A stretch of DNA of 64,000 nt from Odontocerum albicorne (Eukaryota; Arthropoda; Insecta; Trichoptera; Odontoceridae), in NCBI GenBank assembly GCA_949825065.1, contig OX463859.1, positions 18,991,220 through 19,055,219 of the forward strand, read 5' to 3'. Position numbers and translations under genes: made by a program. This document shows, piece by piece, positions 1-10,204 of the stretch (position 1 is the first letter of the stretch; each line of letters opens with the position of its first letter). The notes below the pieces were generated by a model. The model worked only from the letters and a program-made list of their open reading frames with translations, searched no databases and was not told the origin of the DNA.

Positions 1-3
1 AGT

Positions 4-985
4 CGAATAAATGCTGCAGAAATGCATACATTAAGAAGAATACATGGGGTGACAAGATAAAGGGTCTTTCAAATTGAGCGTATTTTTTAATTCTTAGAAA
101 AACACAGATGGCGTTGAGAACTTGCCTGGGTCTTGTGATATTTGAGAAGTGTAATGTATGACATTAATAAAAATGGAGTCGTAACATATTTAATACAACA
201 ACGCGTTCAAATTGTTGAATTATTTTCTGTATTGTACTCTCCCGAAACGGTGATGTTAATTGCCCACCAAGATAATGTTATCTGACACCGTTGGACTATT
301 TTTTCTGGACTTACGTAAAAAAACTAGGTCTATAAGAATGACCCCTAATCAATTCCTGAGCTGGAAGACGAAATTATTTGCGTTATTGGTGAGTTAGAAC
401 CGCAATTATGCCAAAATGTCATCGAAAATTTTGACAAAAGAGTGGACATCTGTGGAGCTGCAAGTGGTAGACATTTAGCGGATATTGTTTTTTGTGTTTA
501 AATGTCATACATTATGCTTCAATGATCAATAAAAAGTTTTTTGAAATCAAAGCAAATGGTGTGTTTTATTCAAGAATTGAAAAAAAAATAGAATTAAAAA
601 AACCGCTTAATTTGAAAGACTCTATATGACAGAATACGGAATGAAGTGACTAGGGATGAGTGCGAACTTTAGGCTGATGTGTTGATTGAAATATATAATA
701 CACTTTGAGATGATTTGGATACGTGGAACGAATGAATGAAGAAATGCAGTAGAGGAAAACCAAATTATAGTAGACAACTTGGTAGAGGAGAACCAATGAA
801 AATGTGGATATATCAAGTGTATGATATTTTGAAAGAAGAAAATGTAAAAAGTCACATAAATCGTAGGAACTTTATGGAAGGTGTATGGATGTAGAAGAGA
901 CAAAATGTGTGTGTCGCAATAGGAAAATACAGCACTCGAACTACCCCGAAAGGGAAACCGCGTGATGGTATGTAATATATATATA
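4..985 (+). mobile_element. LINE 3' end (family A), split by a DNA transposon
   Basis: This is the decayed C-terminal coding end of a non-LTR retrotransposon. Bases 4-59 read as AEMHTLRRIHGVTR and the frame resumes after 626 as DRIRNEVTRDECEL, followed by a GHVERMNE-like stretch and a tail of the type DVEEAKxVC. The same protein end recurs at least ten times in the window on both strands (near 4.9, 19.9, 28.0, 29.6, 32.5, 33.3, 35.8, 49.9, 51.1, 52.2 and 53.3 kb), so I call it family A. Stops and frameshifts make this copy dead. The interruption at 60-624 is a separate element. Confidence 0.75.
60..624 (+). mobile_element. Internally deleted Tc1/mariner-superfamily transposon
   Basis: A 565-bp non-autonomous DNA transposon. 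Its ends are inverted repeats of about 32 bp: TCTTTCAAATTGAGCG on the left and TCTTTCAAATTAAGCG read inward from the right, both running on into T-rich sequence and TTAATTCT. It is flanked by TA at 58-59 and 625-626, and removing it restores a continuous LINE frame. Inside, a short N-terminal piece (QRVQIVEL) is joined to the transposase C-terminus (LTPLDYFFW, then IPELEDEIICVIGELEPQ and RHLADIVF), so the middle with the first catalytic residues is gone. The layout matches transposases with a DUF4817-type N-terminus and a DDE_3 core. The element at 60.2-62.0 kb has a similar C-terminus but different terminal repeats. Confidence 0.8.
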
Positions 986-1197
986 TATGCGTGATATGTC
1001 AAATGTAACCAATGTATTTTTTTTAAATCCGGTTCAATGCGTCTAAACAAATCAAGAAATAAATTACTTACAACTTTTTTTTTATCTCACCGTGTGATTA
1101 AATTTTAATGAATCACAATAAAGCCAAATTGAGTAAATCATATACGACATCGGAATATATGTTATGATATTTATTTAAGTGTTCCCTTTCACTCTCT

Positions 1198-1257
1198 CTT
1201 CTAAATGTAGCTACAGTCAACAACATCTAGCTCGTTCACTGTAGCTACATTTAGAAG
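1198..1257. repeat. Perfect 20-bp inverted repeat with 20-nt loop
   Basis: Bases 1198-1217 (CTTCTAAATGTAGCTACAGT) are the exact reverse complement of 1238-1257, with 20 bases between them. It could be a collapsed MITE, the two ends of a tiny transposon, or a transcribed hairpin. I cannot assign it. Confidence 0.9.
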
Positions 1258-1400
1258 TAACACCGACTTCTATCATATAACCTAGTATGTTAATAAGAAT
1301 TGGCGGAGAATATAACATATTTATGTTATGACTGTCCGAGAGGATGGTACCTAAATTAACTGAGGAATGAGTGATTTATTTTTTCCATATTTTTTATATA

Positions 1401-2258
1401 TTGGGTGTTAACATAAGTTGTGTCCGTTTTTTTTTCAATTTAAAAATGAGCACCAAAAGTAAAACAAAATGGTAAAGGTTATACGTCATTTGAAAGAAAA
1501 TTTTCTGCTCTACAAGATGTTGTGTTTGCTTTTACGTTACATATATTATTTAATTTGATTACAAGCCTTCAAAATGGAATGTCAAGTAAACGAAAGTGAG
1601 CATTTTCGACACCTCCAGTGGACTTCGATAAGGACCGCTTAAACCATATTATTCACGAAGATCCCCTTCAAACCACCGTAGAATTGGCTGAGCAGATGAA
1701 TTGTAGTCACATGACTGTATGCCGCCATCTTAAATCAATGGGAAAAGTTCAGATGTTCGGTGCTCGGGTTCCACATGTTTTGAGTGAAAACAACAAAAAT
1801 CAACGTTCGACAATTTCTGCTGGTTTGCTCGCGCGTCATCGAGCTACGCATGACCACAAGCAAAGGTTCCTTTACCACATCATTACTGGTGATGAAAAAT
1901 GGTTTGAAAATGGTGATGAAAAAAAAATGTAGATGAAAAATGTTTGAAGGGGACCTTCATGAATATGGTTTAAGCGGTCCACTTCGAAAATATCGCGAGC
2001 AGCTTTGGCAGCTTTATTCACTCGATTGAACGCGAACAGAAGGAGGTGTCGAAAATGATCACTTTCGTCTACTTGACATTCCATGTTGAAGGCTTGTAAT
2101 CAAACAAAATAATAGATGTAACGTAAAAGAAAACAAAATATCTTGTAGAGCAGAAAATTTTCTTTCGGATAACGTATAACCTTTCCCATTTTGTTTTACT
2201 ATTGGTGCTCATTTTTAAATTTGGAAAAAAAACGGACACAATTTATGTTAACACCTAA
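1401..2258. mobile_element. Palindromic mariner derivative (family MLE1)
   Basis: An 858-bp element flanked by TA (1399-1400, 2259-2260). Both ends begin with the same inward sequence, TTRGGTGTTAACATAA. The arms 1401-1616 and 2042-2258 are inverted copies of about 216 bp, and each contains the transposase start MECQV-ES-HFRHL. So the element has two 5' ends and no 3' end. Part of the transposase middle lies between the arms. It cannot encode a full transposase, but it carries two usable-looking termini and would fold into a long hairpin. Confidence 0.85.
1618..1932 (+). pseudogene. Mariner transposase middle fragment
   Basis: About 100 codons of a mariner-family transposase lie inside the palindromic element. 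Visible parts are the second helix-turn-helix (ELAEQMNCSHMTVCRHLKS), the linker with WVPH-like ARVPHVLSENNK, and the first catalytic region IITGDEKW with its Asp. The N-terminal region, which starts with MECQV at 1574, is out of frame with it after an internal deletion. The frame then runs into the inverted arm and stops. A minus-strand N-terminal piece at 1942-2084 (MECQVDESDHFRHLLLFAFN) comes from the other arm. A full mariner transposase is about 340-350 residues, so this is a dead fragment. Confidence 0.8.
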
Positions 2259-2883
2259 TATTTACTAACAATTTGATTGATCTGCTGACATGGTGGAATT
2301 GTGCATAAGATGAACACTGTTAATTGTTATTTTAATCCTTGGTATTATTTATAAATTATATGTTTTGTGTGAAAATCTTGAGTAATTTCCTGTCAGCGTT
2401 TATAACTGCATTTATATCTCAAAACAAGTTGTTACAAAAGTAAATAATAAATTCTACACACTTGGTTTTTAATACACTGTAGTTAGTTTTTTGTTAGCAG
2501 CATTTGCCAACCAACCAATGAGCGTGGGTAGTTTGAAGGAAGAAGACATAATATTCATTAATAATTCATTTCTGGCAATTCTATTTTCGTATCCATTGCC
2601 AAGTAAAATTACGACTACTTTAGCATGTTAACATCGAAAATATTAAGCCTTTCAATTTTCAATTCATAAAACTGTATTTTTAGTTGGGAAACTCTAAACA
2701 AATACTTTGATAGTTCTTCATCCTTAATTTATTTTCTCAATAACAAACGTTTCTTCATGCAATGACCTTGTCAAGCAGTTTGATAAAGCTTACAATGGCG
2801 AAACATTGTCCCTGAGAAAATAAAAAAAGGATATACAAGTATCAAATCACTTCATTTATATTTTCCCAATATTACACGATGTA
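2259..2883 (+). repeat. Duplicated blocks A and B, copy 1
   Basis: Block A (about 2259-2400) and block B (about 2402-2883) are contiguous here. Both recur on the opposite strand at 5942-6083 (A) and 7058-7540 (B), where a mariner element separates them in permuted order. Similarity by eye is high, with scattered substitutions. I see no convincing coding region. The TA at 2882-2883 is an empty version of the site where the second mariner family sits in copy 2. Confidence 0.85.
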
Positions 2884-3022
2884 CGATTTTACCTGTAATA
2901 ATTTTTTTTGCAATAATTCACTGAAATTTATTTAAATTCCTTTTAATGAATTTCAAATATGTTTATATTCTAATTTTTATATTTCATTTCATAAATAGTA
3001 TAAGTTTCAATCCAAATAACCA

Positions 3023-3177
3023 ATCCTTTACCGCATCATTACTGGTGATGAAAAATGGTTTGAAAGTGGTGATGAAAAATGTTTGAAGGGGATCTTCATG
3101 AATATGGTTTAAGCGGTCCTCATCGAAGTCCACTGGTCGTCCGGAACGCTCCATGTGTTTCAGGAACGCTCCATTTA
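3023..3177. mobile_element. MLE1 fragment carrying the head-to-head junction
   Basis: This piece repeats the abnormal inner junction of the palindromic element at 1.4-2.3 kb: ATTACTGGTGATGAAAAATG runs directly into an inverted copy of the N-terminal region ending CGAAGTCCACTGG. Its inverted part retains a GRPVDFDEDR-coding piece absent from the other copy. The two are therefore separate copies of one rearranged ancestor. Confidence 0.7.
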
Positions 3178-3229
3178 TTATTTTTTTTAAACTATATATT
3201 ACGATGTCAGCGAGATTATTGCCAAGAGG

Positions 3230-3620
3230 CCATCTCTCCCAACCAATAAAACAGTTATTTTACAAATCTTTGACTTAAAGATGGAGAATATTCATTTTTG
3301 ATGTAGGAAAAAATAATGGACAAAAAATAAACAATGATAGACACAATTGATGACCAGGAGAAGGAATAGGATATTGGAATAAAGGATGAATAAAACTTAA
3401 ATCACACACTTTGTCACTGAAGGGAGATGTAATGTTTTAAATTCACTTTTTGAAACAAACCAGGTTAACAATTATTTTCGTAGGTGAACCCTTGAGAGCA
3501 GGAATAAAGACAAAAAAAACAGTAAAGGAAAAATAACTGTATCATTCTATTGGTAACCATGGGGAATGAGTATAAAACCTCTTGATAGATGACCAAAGAA
3601 GAAGAATTGGAATGGCCAAA
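3230..3620. repeat. Dispersed repeat of unknown class
   Basis: The first part (about 3240-3460) resembles 36765-37020 in the same orientation. Both have TACATTTTTGATGTA-like sequence, GGCCAGGAGAAGGAA-like sequence and a CACTGAA block. The part 3470-3620 resembles 7905-8045 in reverse orientation. No terminal repeats or clear protein were found. Confidence 0.55.
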
Positions 3621-3689
3621 AATATTATGGGACGTCTTGTGAAAATATAGAAAAACCGCACCATTACAAAAAACACGAAAATGATGCTC

Positions 3690-4145
3690 GTGCACACACT
3701 GATCTCAATATTTTTGTATGATGTTGAAACTGGGGAGAATTGGAGAGAAGGCAGATCGATGCCCTTGAAATGTGATTTGGCGTAGAATGCTCCGGATACC
3801 ATGGATAGTCATGTGTTCATCTTAGCTGAGTTAAAAATAAAGGATTGCCTCTCGTCGTGTGTATGCGACGTGTCCTGTAGTATTTCGACCACATCATGAG
3901 AAGAGAGCCGAATTGCCTGGAAAATCTTGTGGTCGTTGGAAGCATCGAAGAAACGAGATCTCAAGGAGAACCCCCAACCAAATGGAATGACCTGATCAGG
4001 ACTGAGACGAGATCTTCAATATCGGATGCATCGGGACAGATCCAGATGAAAGGAGACTATTAAAAGGGTCCTCGACGACTGTCGCCATCCTCAGACATGA
4101 TAGAGAGGACGACGGCGATGACCAGAACGCTACTTCTAGAACAAG
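3690..4145 (+). mobile_element. LINE C-terminal fragment (family B)
   Basis: This is a decayed 3' coding end of a non-LTR retrotransposon. Frames across it match the usual order after the reverse transcriptase: a LYDVETG region, IDALEMWF-like sequence followed by MLRIPWI, ELKIKDCLS, a GHIMRREPNCLENLVV block and TPTKWNDLIRTE near the end. Several frameshifts separate these. It differs from family A. The 3' end, near 4140, lies shortly after a run coding DRED-like residues. Confidence 0.65.
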
Positions 4146-4149
4146 GAAG

Positions 4150-4844
4150 TGGTATTTTGCTTATTGTTAAAAAGTATTAATTGTTTAAAAAAAAAAAACA
4201 TTAATCTTAAAATTTGTACTTGAAAATAATATATAGCCCCATGAATTCAAACAACCAAAATTTCGCATTTTTTCCTCTCTGATATTCAGATCCAGTAAAC
4301 GAAAGCAAATTCTCCAGCGACTTCAAATTAAGGTTAGATTTCTCATGCGAAATTTCTTTTCATTTCCTTCTGAAAAAGTTGAATTCTTTATTTTATTAAG
4401 CGAATGACGTTTTGCAGGAAGCATCAACCAAAATAAATCACAACTTTCTCCACGTAGATTTACAACTTCTTCTTAATTTTTTCATTTTCGTCCGACCGTT
4501 TTTTTATGAAAGATGACTTCCTTACCAAATAAACTTAAAAAATTCGAGTCTTATTTTTTGAATCGTTTTCAGGTTTTACTTTTGTACAAATTTTGAAAAT
4601 TTGTGTTCATTATTTGTATGACGACTTGTTAACTGTTTGAATTTCTTTGAATTATTATACTTTACAACAATAGGCGACGGTTAAGCAGTTCAGAAAATTT
4701 AAGGCGAATTTTGAGAAAGTTGAAATGTCGTTCGTCTATTATAAAATTATTAGGAGTTAGTATATGTTTTTGTAAGTATATTTTCATTAATTTGTTCTAT
4801 ATGCCCTAATCATCTTAAAATAATATTTTTCATCTTTCTAAAGA
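4150..4844. other. Unassigned AT-rich sequence
   Basis: Nothing recognisable on either strand. No long open frame, tandem repeat or match to the other repeats in the window was seen. Confidence 0.5.
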
Positions 4845-4975
4845 TGCATCGAAAACATCGGCCTTAAGTTCACATCACGTATTACTTCATTCTGTATTCT
4901 GTCATATATTGTCATGCTATGTATTCTTCTCAGTGCACGTATTTTTACAGTATTTACTATACCCAAGGTCTGAAA
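4845..4975 (-). mobile_element. LINE family A fragment
   Basis: On the minus strand this reads RALRRIHSMTIYDRIQNEVI followed by RDVNL, the same C-terminal segment as at the window start. It is short and truncated on both sides. Confidence 0.65.
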
Positions 4976-5940
4976 ATATTTTCTCTATGAAAGATAATAC
5001 ATATTATTCTAAATTGAGTTGCTATATAACTTAAAATTATCTCTAAGGTTTCATTTCTTAGCTGAACACATTCTTAGTTACTTCCAATAATTTGGAATTG
5101 CATTCCTGGCCATGTTAAAATAAAAATGACAGTTTATTTTTTTTACGTTGATACTAAAACATCGCTACATAAAAGTCTGCCTATCGAAAAATGGTAACAG
5201 ATTAAACCTGCCGATCGTCTGGGATTTTTTATCTACTTGCCATCAAAACTTTGGCTTTGATCTGTCAAAACTACTCGTATGTGTTTGTTAAAGTGCAACA
5301 ACTTGCATACAATAAACCAATACATGCAAAGGCGTCTTCCATCCACAGGATTGTTGAAAGTCATGCTCAATCACGAAAGATTGCTTATCATATCGTTTAA
5401 GATACAAGATTTCAATGAATTACTTTTAGAAAATGTATCATATCGTTCTAATTTTCTTTTATTTTTCACATCTCTTTGGATGTGGAAAATAACTTAAAAT
5501 TGTAATTGAAAACGGATATTTTTATAGTTAATAAAAAAAATAAAGCTGTTAAAATAATTCATGTTACATATATCAATTGAAAGTAAATCTTCAACTAAAT
5601 ATTTAATTTCTTTAAAAAATGTTTCTTGGTAAATAATAAAAAGAAGATATTTTTTTACCAGTTAAATCTGTATTATCCTTATTAAAAGCGGATTACCTGT
5701 ATCAAAAGGAAGATATTAAATATTTTCCATTCCACATTTATATACACATTCTCCCTTAAGTAAAAAATAAATTCTGCTTCTTTAGCAAAAATGTAATAAA
5801 TGTTCTTGAAGTAATTTACTGAAATTGTCCTTGTGTCCAAGGGATGTAAAACTGGTTTCAGCCTCAAATGTAGATACAATGATTTTGCTTATAACGTGAA
5901 TTTTGTACTTATTTGTTTTCTTTTTTATTTTATTTAAAAA
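4976..5940. other. Unassigned AT-rich sequence
   Basis: No coding or repeat feature could be supported. Two open frames of 65-72 codons here have no recognisable content and look like chance. Confidence 0.5.
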
Positions 5941-5941
5941 A

Positions 5942-6083
5942 CGCTGACAGGAAATTACTCAAGATTTTCACACAAAACATATAATTTATAAATAATACCA
6001 AGGATTAAAATAACAATTAACAGTGTTCATTTCATGCACAATTCCACCATGTCAGCAGATCAATAAAATTGTAAGTAAATATA
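5942..6083 (-). repeat. Block A, copy 2 (inverted)
   Basis: Reverse complement of 2259-2400. The join to the MLE1 terminus is the same as in copy 1: both read CAGCAGATCAAT, then about 18 bases, then GTGTTAAC. The outer boundary is at CGCTGACAGG, after which copy 1 continues into block B and this copy does not. Confidence 0.85.
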
Positions 6084-7057
6084 AGTGTTAACATAAATGA
6101 GCACCAAAAATAAAACAAAATGGTAAAGGTTATACGTCATCCGAAAGAAAATTTTCTGCTCTACAAGATATTTTGTTTGCTTTTACGTTACATCTATTAT
6201 TTTGTTTGATTACCAACCTTCAACATGGAATGTTGACGAAAGTGAGCATTTTCGACACCTCCTTCTGTTCGCGTTCAATCGAGGGAATAAAGCTGCTCGC
6301 GATATTTTCGAAGTGTACGGTGAAGATGTTATGAATGAAAGGACAGCGTGAAAACAGTCGTGAAAACTGCATATGGTGATAAAGCTATGAATCGTACGAG
6401 TGTGTACAAGTGGTGTCGCGAGTTTAAAAACGGTCACGTCACACCTCTTCACCCTCCGCCAAAAAGTTCAAAACCACAATTTCAGCCAAGAAAATCATGG
6501 CATCCGTGTTTTGGGACTGTCAAGGTATAATTTTAATTGAATATATTCCTCAAGGGGAGACCATCAACTCTGCAAGATACTGTGAGACCCTATAAAAATT
6601 GCGGAGGGCGATTCAGAACAAGAGGAGAGGCATGCTGACAAAGGGAGTCTGCCTGCTGCACGACAATGTCTGACCTCACACGGCCAACGCCACAAAAGAA
6701 CTGCTCGCCTCGTTTAAATGGGATGTCCTGAACCATCCCGCGCATTCTTTTGACCTAGCACCTTCAGATTACTATCTCTTTACCTCCCTGAAGCTGCACA
6801 TGGGTGAAAAAAGGTTTTCAACCGACGAGGAGGTAAAGGAGGAGGTGGAGAAGTGGACGGAGGTGTTGGCGCGAAACTACTTCGAGGAAGGCATCAAAAA
6901 GTTGATACCCCACTTCCCCACCTGCATTGAGAGGAATGGCGACTATGTCGAAAAATAGCTTACATATGTACTACGGTAACCACGTAATTTTTTTGTTTAA
7001 ATAAAAAAAATTGTAACCTACAAAAAATCAGTACACTTACTTTCTGGATATGCCTCG
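6084..7057 (+). mobile_element. Chimeric mariner: MLE1 left half, MLE2 right half
   Basis: The left end is the MLE1 terminus (GTGTTAACATAA) followed by the MLE1 leader and N-terminal codons up to GEDVMNERTA. Near 6348 the sequence switches to MLE2 at KTAYGDKAMNRTSVYKWC. From there it follows MLE2 through the transposase C-terminus (NFATCIERNGDYVEK-like end near 6957) to the MLE2 terminal repeat at 7031-7057. The switch lies in a repeated TGAAAAC, which suggests microhomology. It carries the same internal deletion as the MLE2 copy at 29.8 kb, joining FKNG to the KKFKTTISAKK region. The two ends do not match each other, so it is unlikely to move. Confidence 0.85.
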
Positions 7058-7540
7058 TACATCGTGTAATGTTGGGAAAATATAAATGAAGTGATTTGAT
7101 ACTTGTATATCCTTTTTTTATTTTCTCAGGGACAATGTTTCGCCATTGTTAGCTTTATCAAACTGCTTGACAAGGCCATTGCATGAAGAAACGTTTGTTA
7201 TTGAGAAATAGAAATTAAGGATGAAGAACTATCAAAGCATTTGTTAAGAGTTTCCTAACTAAAAATACAGTTTTCTGAATTGAAAATTGAAAGCCTTAAT
7301 ATTTTCGATGTTAACATGCTAAAGTAGTCGTAATTTTACTTGGCAATGGATACGAAAATTGAATGGCCAGAAATGAATTATTAATGAATATAATGTCTTC
7401 TTCCTTCAAACTACCCACACTCATTGGCTGGTTGGCAAATGCTGCTTACAAAAAACTAACTACAGTGTATTAAAAACCAAGTGTGTAGAATTTATTATTT
7501 ACTTTTGTAACAACTTGTTTTAAGATATAAATGAAGTTAT
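7058..7540 (-). repeat. Block B, copy 2 (inverted)
   Basis: Reverse complement of about 2402-2883. It starts at the TA beside the MLE2 terminus and ends near ATAAATGAAGTTAT. In copy 1 block B joins block A directly; here the mariner chimera lies between them and the order is permuted. Confidence 0.85.
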
Positions 7541-8850
7541 TTCTAGCATCTCGGATTGTAATCGTATTTTAATTTGAAGCCAAGTTTATTTAAAACATAT
7601 CTTGAATATGAAAACCTCAACGTTTACGAAACGCTGGCATTATAATCCAAATCGTGGGGTACAATACTTTGAAAAACTTTATACAACTAATAAGCTTTCA
7701 CGTTTTTTTAGGAATAAATGAGTATTTTTAATGTTGTAAACAGGACATATTCACTTCTTTCCTGCCTTACTCCAAATCCTGAGTGATCTTCTGTTTAAGA
7801 TAGTAACAATTTGGAAGAGCTCTGATAGTCACAATTTTGAAGAATAATGCCTGTTTTCTTAAGACAATTAATGTTTCTTAACAATAAAAAAATACCACCC
7901 CCTTTCGTTCAAGAAGTAGAATTTTGGTCATCTATCAGGAGTTTTTATATTCATTTCCCATAGTTACCAAAATAAATTACAGTTTTTTTTTCATTCTTGT
8001 TTTTTATATTCATTAAAAGATTGAAGGGGTCACCTTTAATTGTCTTCTTTAAAAAAACTAATTAAAAACATTTACAGCATTCATAACTATTGTGACAGTA
8101 GTATTTTCAAGATTTTTTTTCTGATTTGGTGGTTGATGGATTCGACGACTTTGGGTTTCAGGTCTTTTCATCACATACCAATATCATCAAAGTTGGCTAT
8201 CCATTACTTTTTTCTTCATGGTAGCGATACCAATGCTCCATCTTATTTCTGAGCGCGATTCCCATAAACTATATTTAACATGTATAAGTATTTGCATGTT
8301 TGCAGTATTTAATCAATTTTTAAAGTCATTTATATTTTGAGGAAGAGAAAAAAGCTGCTCCTACAGTAGTTCAGGAATATATATATTGTCTCCTTTAATC
8401 GAATCGACATATTTTTATTTAAGAGCACTTCTGTAATTGATCTTAATTTCAGTCACCTTACACTGATTTAGTAGTTAACAAGACACACTCACGCACCAAG
8501 TACATTATAATAATTCAAACTAATGATGGTTTGAGTTCACAAAAACTGGACTGGAAATTTTTCCTTCGTTAAAAGATCACATCGTGGTTTTAAAATCCCA
8601 TAAATCTTACAGAAAAAAAAAACAAAAGAGATTCGTCAAGGTAATTAAGGGAGCGAGAGACCGACTTTTTCCAGAAAATTGCTCTAACATGGCCTAATCC
8701 TTTCATTTTCCAGACCGAGAATCCTATTTTGTCTCCATCTGCCCGTAAGCCGCAATCGGCAAAAACAAAACTCTCTGAGATGTGTTTCTTTTACAGAAAT
8801 TACTTTCTTCAAGCATTTCTGATATAAGTTATAAAATAATCTTATATTAC
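7541..8850. other. Mostly unassigned AT-rich sequence
   Basis: The segment 7905-8045 resembles 3470-3620 in reverse orientation. The rest shows no supported gene or repeat. Confidence 0.5.
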
Positions 8851-8935
8851 TATTGGATTGTCCAGAAAGAAATGTCGTATTTTTAGATCAAATTCAAGCG
8901 CAAAATTTCATTTAATGCTCGTTGACAGTAATTTT
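8851..8935 (+). mobile_element. Possible mariner terminus
   Basis: TATTGGATTGTCCAGAAAGA followed by AATGTCGTATTTTTAGATC has the look of a mariner terminal repeat and leader. No partner end or transposase was found nearby, so this may be a relic whose interior was replaced by the array that follows. Confidence 0.35.
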
Positions 8936-8984
8936 AAGTATTTTATTTGTCGCAAATTTGTCACAAATAAAATATTATGTTATG

Positions 8985-10012
8985 AAAGAAACACGAGTCG
9001 GGTCAATGAAATTTTGGTCTGAAAAGCACAAAAGTATTATATTATGTTTTGGTCAGAAAGTGTAAAGAATAATCCTATGTGGTCTGAAATCCACGACAGT
9101 GTAAAAGTGACATTTTGTGGTCTCAAAGAATCAAAAGTGTCACAAATGAAATATTTTGGTATTTAATTCAAAAGAGAATACAAATGTTGGTATTTCAGAC
9201 ACCACAGTCAAAAAACCACATTGAGTTTTAAAGGCATACAAGATTAAAAAACAGAATATTTGGATCTTTTATTTATTATATTGTCAATTGTATCATTTTG
9301 TGGTCAATAAAGTCTAATCGATTGAAAAAAATACACTGTGTGGTTTGTTTGTCAAAATTAGTCGACGTTTACTTTTTTATGAAATGGCACGAAAGTGCAA
9401 AAAAGGCCACTTTATAGTTTCTAATGTATACCAGTGTCAAAAATGACACATTGCTATCTTGTGAAAATTTGTCACATATAAAATATTCTAGTGCTAAATA
9501 CACTACACAATTTGTTCTTTAAATCACATTTTGGTCAGAAAATTACACAACAGTAAAAAACATGGTCTTTTATGCCAAACAGTGTAAAAAATAAAACATG
9601 TGTGTCTTTTATGCAAAAAGTGTCACTTTTTAGTCTTAAAGGAAGACAAATTAAATATGTCACTCGTGGTCTTTAAGGCAAACATAAGTCATTAATAACA
9701 AGTTCTGGTGACAACGGCACGTAAGAGTCGAAAATGCCTGTGTGGTCTTAAAGGTACACAAGAGTGTTTAAAATGAAAATAACAGCTCAAAATATTAAGA
9801 AATGACATATTTTGGTTTCATATGCATAATTAGTACAAAATTACGCCAAAAGGTTCAAAATAGTTAAAAATGATGCAATATATTTTAATCTTATTGAAAC
9901 AATACTGTAAATAATGACACTTTTTGGTCTGAAAGGCCCAAAATTAATAAAAAAATGACACATTTTTGTTATAAAGGTTAAATTGTGTAAATAAATACGT
10001 ATTTTAGTTTAA
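8985..10012 (+). repeat. Highly degenerate tandem array, about 45-bp units
   Basis: About 20 diverged units share the pattern TTTGGTCTGAAAGGCACAAA followed by AGTGTNAAAAATGACACA. Clear instances start near 9023, 9049, 9080, 9118, 9530, 9563, 9667, 9751 and 9920. Unit length drifts by several bases. It appears to be an old minisatellite without recent homogenisation. Confidence 0.65.
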
Positions 10013-10204
10013 AATGACAGACAAAGTCATCCTATTCCAATATAATGATGCTTTTGATGACAACAAATACAATTCCAAATATTCAAAAAAATACTTCAGT
10101 AAAATACCCCTTTTTTCCGTAAATTTGAGACGTCAACTGAGTGTAGAATTTTTTAATATATTTGGGATGTCTTCTGGTGAATTTTTTCCTGGGTCATATT
10201 ACAT

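Noticed and set aside
622..1050. A 142-codon minus-strand gene
   Set aside because: It is the antisense shadow of the LINE family A 3' end, which is coherent on the plus strand.
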